Source: Comamonadaceae bacterium
Lineage (GTDB): Bacteria > Pseudomonadota > Gammaproteobacteria > Burkholderiales > Burkholderiaceae
DNA length: 6,656 bases
NCBI GenBank assembly: GCA_947484245.1
Contig: CANKOT010000124.1
Location: forward strand, 1-6,656
Direction: 5' to 3'
A model generated the notes under the pieces. That model saw only the letters and a program-made list of their open reading frames with translations. It was not told the DNA's origin and did no database searches. Positions 1 through 5,970 of this stretch are shown piece after piece. The position numbers and the translations under genes are program-made. Each line of letters starts with the position of its first letter. Within the stretch, counting starts at the first letter, position 1.

Positions 1-954
1 GATGCGGTCAGTTTCGCTGCCGATGCGGGCAATCAAATCACCGGTTCGGCGACCCCCAAAGTACTCTAACGATAACTTCAGTAAATGTTGATACGTGCTG
101 GTTCTTAAATCTGCGCCGATGCGCTCCGAGACGAGCGCCAAGATGTAAGTTTTGATCCATCCCAAACCCCATGCCACGATGGCAGACGCGAGCAAAGCCA
201 AGAGGTACCAAGAGACCGTTTCTGGCTCGATGTTCTTGCCATTTTGGTAGGGTATGAGCACATCGTCCATGAGCGGCATGGTGAGGTACGGTGGCACCAA
301 GGTGGCGGCTGTTGACGCCAGTGTCAAAACAAAACCCAGCAGAAGCTGCCCCCGATAGGGCCGAGCAAATCGCCAGAGTTTGAGCAAGTTCCAGGTCGAC
401 GTTGGCGCCTGATCTTTTTCTAAGCAAACGGCACACTCCTCTGCAGAGGCATCCACCACATTCTGGCAAACAGGGCACAGGCTGTGCAGCATCTGACCGA
501 TGCCAGGCTCCGACCACTCTAAATCATTTGAAGGATGAGGCGCCGAAGATTGGCCCGAGAAAGAGGCCGCCTGAATCTGACCCAGCAGATGGTTTTCAAA
601 GCGCAATTTCCACCTGAAAACGGCTGCTTCAAGCCCCAGAGTGAAACGCCAGGCCCCCAACCGTTGGCCGCCCTGATAGAGGGCCAAGGTACCCACGCCA
701 GCGTGATCAAGTACCCGAAGGGCGAAATCTGGGGCCAAGGTCCAGAAATTCCAATTATTTTGCGCCTCATCTGCAAAGATGATCCTTTGATCGGTCAAAA
801 TAAGCAGTGTTTTTTTAAAGCTTAGTTCATCGTTCAGGTCAACCTCTAGCCAAGCTAGAACGTTTTCACCAAGGTGAACTCGCGACAACACGCCCTCCTG
901 CCAAATAAACGGCAATCCCAGCAAATCGATGGGAGGATGGGTGTTGGGGTTCAT
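1..954 (-). CDS. ABC exporter (transmembrane + presumed ATPase) with PH-like and zinc-ribbon N-terminal extension, 5' part only
   Basis: First 318 codons of a longer gene; the 3' part, including the nucleotide-binding domain, lies beyond the left edge. The ATG at 954 is preceded two codons earlier by an in-frame TGA. Residues about 20-125 form a soluble region with a bacterial PH-like look (LTDQRIIF at 53-60, then GTLALY and W-x-FTLG). A zinc ribbon follows: CPVC at 160-163 and CAVC at 174-177. From about 190 comes a type I exporter membrane domain with helices near 203-228 and 249-275. The signature EYFGGRRTGDLIARIGSETD (297-316) matches the first intracellular loop of MsbA-like exporters (YFxxRxTGDLxxRxxxDxD). 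From memory, exporters with such an extension sit beside cphA in betaproteobacteria and have been named cyanophycin metabolism-associated ABC transporters, often next to a DUF1854 gene; that neighbour would lie off the edge. It is divergent from cphA', suggesting shared control. Substrate unknown. The start is uncertain: a GTG at 891 or TTG at 888 behind an AGGAGG is an alternative. Confidence 0.88.
   Translation of the reverse strand, partial: MNPNTHPPIDLLGLPFIWQEGVLSRVHLGENVLAWLEVDLNDELSFKKTLLILTDQRIIFADEAQNNWNFWTLAPDFALRVLDHAGVGTLALYQGGQRLGAWRFTLGLEAAVFRWKLRFENHLLGQIQAASFSGQSSAPHPSNDLEWSEPGIGQMLHSLCPVCQNVVDASAEECAVCLEKDQAPTSTWNLLKLWRFARPYRGQLLLGFVLTLASTAATLVPPYLTMPLMDDVLIPYQNGKNIEPETVSWYLLALLASAIVAWGLGWIKTYILALVSERIGADLRTSTYQHLLKLSLEYFGGRRTGDLIARIGSETDRI
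894..899 (-). promoter_or_regulatory. Candidate Shine-Dalgarno inside the ABC exporter reading frame (alternative start)
   Basis: On the minus strand AGGAGG (899-894) lies 2 nt before an in-frame GTG (891-889, codon 22) and 5 nt before an in-frame TTG (888-886, codon 23). The ATG at 954 has no recognisable Shine-Dalgarno; the bases before it are a T-rich run ending in GAATTCTT. Either the gene uses the weak upstream ATG or translation starts here and the protein is about 21-22 residues shorter. Homologue N-termini would decide. Confidence 0.3.
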
Positions 955-978
955 AAGAATTCAAAAAACAAGAGTCAA
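950..978 (-). promoter_or_regulatory. Candidate sigma70 promoter for the ABC exporter, overlapping its presumed ATG
   Basis: Reading the minus strand, TTGACT (978-973, 5 of 6 to TTGACA) is followed after exactly 17 nt by TATGAA (955-950, 4 of 6 to TATAAT). The spacer is A/T rich. The -10 hexamer includes the ATG at 954-952, so transcription from it would begin near 943 and could only serve a start codon further in, such as GTG 891 or TTG 888. It may be a chance match; I flag it because it agrees with the internal AGGAGG. Confidence 0.3.
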
Positions 979-1140
979 CCAGTGTTGGCGGCAAATAAAA
1001 ACAGCAAAAGAAGCGGCCAGGACACAGCCCATGCACCTTGTTTATCAGACGATCATTGCCAGTGCTGCAACTGGCCGGTCATTGTATCTCCGGACACGAA
1101 ACGCTCCGTGCCTTCGCTGAGAATTGTGAAAAGCACGAAA
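955..1140. promoter_or_regulatory. Divergent intergenic region between the ABC exporter and cphA'
   Basis: This 186-bp region must hold the plus-strand promoter of the cphA' - cphA pair and probably some control of the exporter. A possible plus-strand -35 is TTGCCA (1056-1061, 5 of 6), but the best -10 at 18 nt spacing is only CATTGT (1080-1085, 3 of 6), so the promoter is weak or needs an activator. The -35 overlaps the dyad at 1058-1075. A 7-bp inverted repeat, CGGCCAG (1014-1020) and CTGGCCG (1071-1077), spans the middle. The only Shine-Dalgarno-like element before cphA' is GAAAAG (1128-1133). I saw no tRNA or riboswitch in it. Confidence 0.5.
1058..1075. promoter_or_regulatory. 18-bp dyad, candidate operator
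   Basis: GCCAGT (1058-1063) and ACTGGC (1070-1075) are perfect 6-bp inverted arms around GCTGCA. The hexamer TCATTG occurs as a direct repeat at 1053-1058 and 1079-1084, abutting the left arm and 3 bp past the right arm. Its position overlaps the best -35 for cphA', so a repressor or activator site is plausible. No specific regulator is recognised. Confidence 0.3.
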
Positions 1141-3318
1141 ATGAGTTCTAAAGATATCAAATTTATTCGCATGACCCACCTAAAGGGTCCTAACATTTGG
1201 ACTTACCGTCCCGTTCTTGAAGCTTGGATCGACATTGGCGATTTGGAAGATTGCCCCTCCAACACCCTGCCCGGCTTTAACCAGCGACTTCAAAAGATGC
1301 TGCCCGGCCTCATCGAGCACCGCTGCAGTGTTGGCGAACGTGGCGGGTTTTTGCAAAGACTCACGGAGGGTACTTGGCCGGGTCACATCATGGAGCACGT
1401 GGCGCTTGAATTGCAAAATCGAGCAGGTATGCAAACTGGTTTTGGCAAAGCCAGAGAAGCAGGACCTCGAGGCATCTACAAAGTTGTCATTCGCACTCGA
1501 AACGAAGCTGTCAGCCGAGTTGCGCTACAAGCTGCGCGCGATTTGGTCATGGCAGCCATAGAAAACCGCACTTACCCAGTCAAACAAGTCATTGCCGATC
1601 TCACCCAAATGGTCGATCGCCTTTGCATCGGGCCCAGCACTGCATGCATCGTAGACGCAGCAACCGATCGCAATATTCCTTCAATTCGCCTGAATGATGG
1701 CAACTTGGTTCAACTCGGTTATGGCGCCAGCCAGCGCCGCATTTGGACCGCCGAAACTGACCAAACTAGCGCTATCGCCGAGGGGGTTTCCAAAGACAAA
1801 GACCTGACAAAGAGTTTGCTTGCCAACTGCGGTGTTCCAGTGCCCGAGGGTTGCAATGTTGCGTCGCCCGAAGAAGCGTGGCAAGCCGCACAAGAAATTG
1901 GTCTGCCAGTTTGTGTCAAGCCCGTCGACGGCAACCATGCACGCGGCGTTTCCTTAGAGCTTAGAACCCAAGCCGAAGTTGAGGCTGCCTATTATTTGGC
2001 AGAGTCTGAAGGCAGTGATGTGTTGGTAGAGCGGCATATATTTGGCGATGAGCACCGCTTGCTGGTGGTTGGCGGTAAAGTGGTTGCAGCCAACAAAGGT
2101 GAAGTGGCCAGCATCGTGGGTGATGGCATCCACAACATTGCAGAGCTTATTGAAACTCAACTCAACTCAGACCCTCGCCGCGGCGAAGAAGAAGATTTTC
2201 CGCTCGACATCATTCGTCTCAACGATCTCAGCGCTGCTACCCTTGAGCTTAAACGTCAGGGGCTTACAGGCCAAAGTGTTCCTGAAAAAGACCGCCATGT
2301 GGTGGTCATGCGCACCGGCAACATGGCCATCGATGTCACCGATTTGGTTCATCCCGATGTAGCCGAATTGGCGGCTCTTGCTGCTCGAATTGTGGGATTA
2401 GACATTGCTGGCGTCGATATGGTCGCTCTGGACATTTCCAAACCCATGAAGGCGCAAGGCGCAGCCATCGTTGAAGTCAATGCCGGCCCGGGTCTTCTCA
2501 TGCACCTTAAACCTGCAACTGGCTCACCCAGACCTGTGGGCAAAGCCATTGCCGCACATTTGTTTGTCGAAAATTCCGAATCAAGAATTCCAGTGGTAGG
2601 CATCATTGGCCAAGAAAACACAACAGGCACCAGCCACCTTATCGCATGGCTGCTGCACCTTCAAGGATTGCAAACTGGCCTCTCATCAGCCAAGGGCTTG
2701 TTTTTGGGCCAACGCTGCCTTAACGCCCAAAGCGGCATGGAATGGGAATCAGCCCAACGCTTGCTCATCAATCGATCTGTTCAGGCCGCCGTTTTTGAAA
2801 CCACCGCCAGACACTTGTTGGCGGAGGGCCTGCCCTACGACCGCTGTCAAGTAGGCGTGATCACGTCCATGCCCAAAGCAGCCGGTCTCGAAGATTTGTA
2901 CATTCAAAGCGATGAACAAATGGCCAATGTGGTCAGAACCCAAATGGACGTCGTGTTATCACAAGGCATGGCCGTGCTTAACGCTGAAGACGAAGATGTG
3001 GTCAATCTTGCTCAGTATTGCGATGGCGAAGTTACTTTTTTCGCCAGCTCTGAAGAGCACCCCCGCATCGCTCAACATCGCAGCGAAAACGGGCGTGTGG
3101 TTTTCTGGCGTAAAAATCATTTGGTCTTGGCCCAAGGTGCGCATGAAATTGAAGCCCTGAATCGCCAATTGCCTGCCATCGACAAAGTATTTAAAAACCA
3201 GCACCTCAAATGCACAGAAGTCTTGGCAGCTTCTGCCGCTGCTTGGGCTCTTGGCATTCAAACTGACCTCATCAGAGCAGGCATTAAAAGTTTTGGGCAA
3301 AGTTCTGGCGCTCACTGA
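1141..3318 (+). CDS. cphA': Truncated cyanophycin synthetase paralogue CphA' (CphA2-like: N domain + ATP-grasp, degenerate Mur-ligase domain)
   Basis: 725 aa, clearly homologous to the downstream CphA over most of its length. The N domain (about 1-160) has HIMEH at 82-86 and VALELQ behind it. GPST (164-167) begins the ATP-grasp region, with DKDLTKSLL (219-227), VKPVDGNHARGV (259-270), EHRLLVV (304-310), D426 and E445/N447 as probable metal ligands. The Mur-ligase domain starts near 484, but the P-loop GTNGKTT of CphA is here GQENTTG (490-496), without the Lys; the NIGSGDHLG segment is SMPKAAGLE; and the protein stops about 136 residues short of CphA's end, losing the C-terminal lobe. It should not be able to add Arg by the Mur mechanism. 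Other ATP-grasp differences from CphA are GNHARG for GNQGKG, loss of the His in the DPRRGDGH segment, and Leu453 for Arg439. Cyanobacterial CphA2 also lacks a working Mur site and joins beta-Asp-Arg dipeptides; that role, primer processing, or a regulatory role are possible. Start chosen at ATG 1141, where homology begins; the frame stays open to 874 but that would overlap the exporter gene. An ATG at 1171 is the alternative. Confidence 0.9.
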   Translation: MSSKDIKFIRMTHLKGPNIWTYRPVLEAWIDIGDLEDCPSNTLPGFNQRLQKMLPGLIEHRCSVGERGGFLQRLTEGTWPGHIMEHVALELQNRAGMQTGFGKAREAGPRGIYKVVIRTRNEAVSRVALQAARDLVMAAIENRTYPVKQVIADLTQMVDRLCIGPSTACIVDAATDRNIPSIRLNDGNLVQLGYGASQRRIWTAETDQTSAIAEGVSKDKDLTKSLLANCGVPVPEGCNVASPEEAWQAAQEIGLPVCVKPVDGNHARGVSLELRTQAEVEAAYYLAESEGSDVLVERHIFGDEHRLLVVGGKVVAANKGEVASIVGDGIHNIAELIETQLNSDPRRGEEEDFPLDIIRLNDLSAATLELKRQGLTGQSVPEKDRHVVVMRTGNMAIDVTDLVHPDVAELAALAARIVGLDIAGVDMVALDISKPMKAQGAAIVEVNAGPGLLMHLKPATGSPRPVGKAIAAHLFVENSESRIPVVGIIGQENTTGTSHLIAWLLHLQGLQTGLSSAKGLFLGQRCLNAQSGMEWESAQRLLINRSVQAAVFETTARHLLAEGLPYDRCQVGVITSMPKAAGLEDLYIQSDEQMANVVRTQMDVVLSQGMAVLNAEDEDVVNLAQYCDGEVTFFASSEEHPRIAQHRSENGRVVFWRKNHLVLAQGAHEIEALNRQLPAIDKVFKNQHLKCTEVLAASAAAWALGIQTDLIRAGIKSFGQSSGAH

Positions 3319-3371
3319 GCCACAGATCACACCCCCGCCTACTGACTTACACAGCAAGAACCGCTTCAATC

Positions 3372-3375
3372 AGGA
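3372..3375 (+). promoter_or_regulatory. Ribosome binding site of cphA
   Basis: AGGA lies 9 nt before the ATG at 3385. It supports that start, after which the conserved N-terminus (RIRALRGPNLW) begins at residue 5. The 66-bp gap after the cphA' stop shows no terminator-like hairpin, so co-transcription from upstream is likely. Confidence 0.6.
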
Positions 3376-3384
3376 TCAAGTTTC

Positions 3385-5970
3385 ATGGAAGTTTCAAGAA
3401 TTCGAGCTTTGAGAGGACCCAATTTATGGAGCCGCCAAACCAGCATCGAAGCCATCGTAAGCTGTGAACCCCATGAGCGCGAAATGCCCCTTGGCAATGA
3501 GTTCGAAAAGCAACTTCGACGAATTTTCCCAACAGTTGGGCCCCTAGAAGGAACACGCCCAGGTCAACCCGCCAGCATGGCACATGCCCTCGAAAAAATT
3601 ACGCTAAGTCTGCAAAACCAAGCTGGGTGCCCTGTCACATTCAGCCGTACAACTGCCACCGAGGAAGATGGCATTTACCAAGTCGTTGTTCAGTACACCG
3701 AAGAAGCCGTTGGCAAATTGGCCCTCGAATGGGCTGAGAAACTTTGTCTGGCTGTGAAAACGCAAACCGCCTTCGATTTAAATCAAGCCCTCACTGAGCT
3801 GCGCGATTTGGATGAGAACCTTCGCCTTGGACCTTCCACAGGCTCCATAGTAGATGCTGCGGTTCTCAAAGGCATCCCCTACCGTCGGCTCACTGAAGGC
3901 AGCATGGTGCAATTTGGTTGGGGCAGCAAGCAACGTCGCATCCAAGCTGCCGAAACAGACACCACCAGCGCCATTGCCGAATCGATAGCCCAGGACAAAG
4001 ACCTCACCAAATCCCTGTTGTTGGCTGCAGGGGTGCCTGTCCCAATAGGAAGGCCGGCCAAAGACTTAGAAGATGCTTGGCAGATTGCGCAAAGCATTGG
4101 ACTTCCTGTTGTGGTCAAGCCCCAAGATGGCAATCAAGGCAAGGGCGTCACTGTCAATATCATTGAGCGCGATTTGTTTAACCAAGCTTACGCAACAGCC
4201 GCCCGATATGGCGAAGTTTTGGTCGAAAAATTCTTGCCTGGTAGTGACTATCGTTTGCTGGTCGTTGGCAACAAGTTGGTAGCGGCTGCAAGACGTGAAC
4301 CCCCCTTGGTTGTTGGCGATGGCATCCTTACCGTGAAAGCCCTGGTCGACAAAGTCAATGCCGACCCGCGCCGAGGTGATGGTCATTCCACTTCACTGAC
4401 TAAAATTAAGTTCGATGACATTGCCATCGGTCGCCTGAAGCTACAAGATCTGGAACCGAATTCAGTTCCTGAAGAAGGTCGCCGCGTCATTTTGCGCAAC
4501 AACGCCAACTTGTCTACTGGTGGTACAGCCACAGACGTCACTGACGATGTTCACGCCGAAGCGGTTGCACGCGTGGTGGCTGCAGCTCAGATGGTGGGCG
4601 TTGATATTTGTGGTGTCGACGTCGTCTGCGAATCGGTCCTCAAGCCTCTTGAAGAACAAAATGGTGGCATTGTCGAAGTCAATGCTGCGCCTGGCTTGCG
4701 CATGCACATCAGCCCTTCATTTGGTAAAGGTCGCAATGTTGGCAAAGCAATCATTGACTACATGTATCCCAATGGGGAAAACGGCCGTATTCCCGTCATT
4801 GCGGTAACTGGCACCAACGGCAAAACAACCACCGTACGGCTGACGGCTCACCTCCTCAAAGCCAATCAGATGCGCGTGGGCATGACCAACTCCGACGGTG
4901 TGTACGTCAATGGTCGCCAAATTGACAATGGTGACTGCAGCGGACCACGCAGTGCAAGAAATGTGCTGATGCACCCCGATGTCGATGCTGCTGTGTTTGA
5001 AACAGCGCGAGGTGGTTTATTGCGAGAGGGCTTGGCTTTCGATCGGTGCCAAGTGGCCATCGTCACCAACATTGGCTCTGGCGATCACTTAGGCTTGAAC
5101 TACATCACCACCTTAGAAGATTTATCGGTTTTAAAACGGGTTGTTGTATTGAATGTTGCAAGCGATGGCATGGCTGTTTTGAATGCAGCCGACCCTCAAG
5201 TCGCCATGATGGCCAAGATGTGCCCTGGTGACGTCACTTTCTTCGCTCTAGACTCACATCATCCTGCATTGGCCACGCACCGAGCCCAAGGCAAGCGAGT
5301 GGTTTACACAGATAACGGCAGCATTGTGGCTCAACAGGGAAAGAAGTCATTCCGAATTCCCCTCACTGAAGTACCCCTGACACGCCAAGGACAAATTGGT
5401 TTCCAAACTGAAAATGTCTTGGCTGCAGTGGCAGCGGCTTGGGCCGTCAATGTGCCTTGGGACACCATTGCACTGGGCTTGTCCACTTTCATCAGCGACA
5501 TCCAAGGCGTGCCCGGTCGATTCAATGTATTTGATTACAAGGGTGCTACTTTGATCGCCGATTACGGTCACAACCCTGATGCCATTCAGGCCTTGGTTCA
5601 GGCTGTTGACAACATGCCCGCACAAAAAAGAGTGGTGGTCATTAGTGGTGCGGGCGATCGCCGTGATCAAGACATTCGAGATCAAACTCAAATTTTGGGC
5701 ACAGCCTTTGACGAAGTCATCTTGTACCAAGATGCTTGCCAACGTGGCCGCAGCGAAGGTGAAGTGATTCAACTGCTTCGCGAAGGTCTGAATGGTGCTG
5801 TCCGAACCCAGTATGTTCAAGACATTCAGGGGGAGTTCAACGCCATTGATACAGCCTTGGCGCGTCTTTCTGCAGGCGACTTATGCCTTATCTTGATTGA
5901 TCAGATAGAAGCTGCACTGGCCTACATTCAGGGCAAGGTGAATGAAAGTCAAGTGGCTTCAGCCAATTAA
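3385..5970 (+). CDS. cphA: Cyanophycin synthetase CphA
   Basis: 861 aa, full length for the family. It catalyses ATP-dependent alternating addition of Asp (alpha-linked backbone) and Arg (isopeptide side chain), building cytoplasmic multi-L-arginyl-poly-L-aspartate granules. N domain about 1-145. The ATP-grasp domain begins with GPSTGSIVDAA (149-159) and has DKDLTKSLL (204-212), VVKPQDGNQGKGV (243-255), SDYRLLVV (287-294), DPRRGDGH (327-334), and GVDVV with D412 plus EVNAAPGLRMH (431-441) for metal and substrate binding. The Mur-ligase-like domain starts near 470 with P-loop GTNGKTTT (476-483), ETARGGLLREGL (539-550) and NIGSGDHLG (562-570). The C-terminal lobe has PGRFN (710-714), DYGHNPDAIQAL (726-737) and GAGDRRDQDI (755-764). 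All expected ligase motifs are present, so both activities should be intact. In the N domain, the site aligned with HIMEH of CphA' is HALEK (67-71), lacking the second His, so autonomous primer making is unlikely. It is second in a probable operon with cphA', and its last 12 bp overlap the convergent acyltransferase gene. Confidence 0.96.
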   Translation: MEVSRIRALRGPNLWSRQTSIEAIVSCEPHEREMPLGNEFEKQLRRIFPTVGPLEGTRPGQPASMAHALEKITLSLQNQAGCPVTFSRTTATEEDGIYQVVVQYTEEAVGKLALEWAEKLCLAVKTQTAFDLNQALTELRDLDENLRLGPSTGSIVDAAVLKGIPYRRLTEGSMVQFGWGSKQRRIQAAETDTTSAIAESIAQDKDLTKSLLLAAGVPVPIGRPAKDLEDAWQIAQSIGLPVVVKPQDGNQGKGVTVNIIERDLFNQAYATAARYGEVLVEKFLPGSDYRLLVVGNKLVAAARREPPLVVGDGILTVKALVDKVNADPRRGDGHSTSLTKIKFDDIAIGRLKLQDLEPNSVPEEGRRVILRNNANLSTGGTATDVTDDVHAEAVARVVAAAQMVGVDICGVDVVCESVLKPLEEQNGGIVEVNAAPGLRMHISPSFGKGRNVGKAIIDYMYPNGENGRIPVIAVTGTNGKTTTVRLTAHLLKANQMRVGMTNSDGVYVNGRQIDNGDCSGPRSARNVLMHPDVDAAVFETARGGLLREGLAFDRCQVAIVTNIGSGDHLGLNYITTLEDLSVLKRVVVLNVASDGMAVLNAADPQVAMMAKMCPGDVTFFALDSHHPALATHRAQGKRVVYTDNGSIVAQQGKKSFRIPLTEVPLTRQGQIGFQTENVLAAVAAAWAVNVPWDTIALGLSTFISDIQGVPGRFNVFDYKGATLIADYGHNPDAIQALVQAVDNMPAQKRVVVISGAGDRRDQDIRDQTQILGTAFDEVILYQDACQRGRSEGEVIQLLREGLNGAVRTQYVQDIQGEFNAIDTALARLSAGDLCLILIDQIEAALAYIQGKVNESQVASAN

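Noticed and set aside
38..517. 159-aa minus-strand reading frame with many Cys and His
   Set aside because: It lies in a different frame from the ABC exporter, whose continuous frame across 954-1 carries clear exporter motifs; this one is a shadow.
535..825. 96-aa plus-strand reading frame
   Set aside because: It is antisense to the exporter's N-terminal extension and shows no recognisable motif or ribosome site.
1099..1113. Possible sigma54 (-24/-12) promoter on the minus strand, starting GGCACG
   Set aside because: The -24 half looks right, but the required GC/TTGC half at the correct spacing is absent (GTTTC instead).
874..1140. N-terminal extension of cphA' by 89 codons starting at ATG 874
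   Set aside because: It would overlap the divergent exporter gene by 81 bp, and the extension shows no cyanophycin synthetase similarity; homology begins just after the ATG at 1141.
5347..5820. 157-aa minus-strand reading frame within cphA
   Set aside because: It is antisense to conserved CphA motifs (PGRFN, DYGHNPD, GAGDRRD) and has no family resemblance of its own.
1141..5970. cphA' as a pseudogene or a recent duplication of cphA
   Set aside because: The frame is intact over 725 codons, and divergence from cphA is deep and spread along the gene, so it looks like an old, maintained paralogue rather than a decaying copy.
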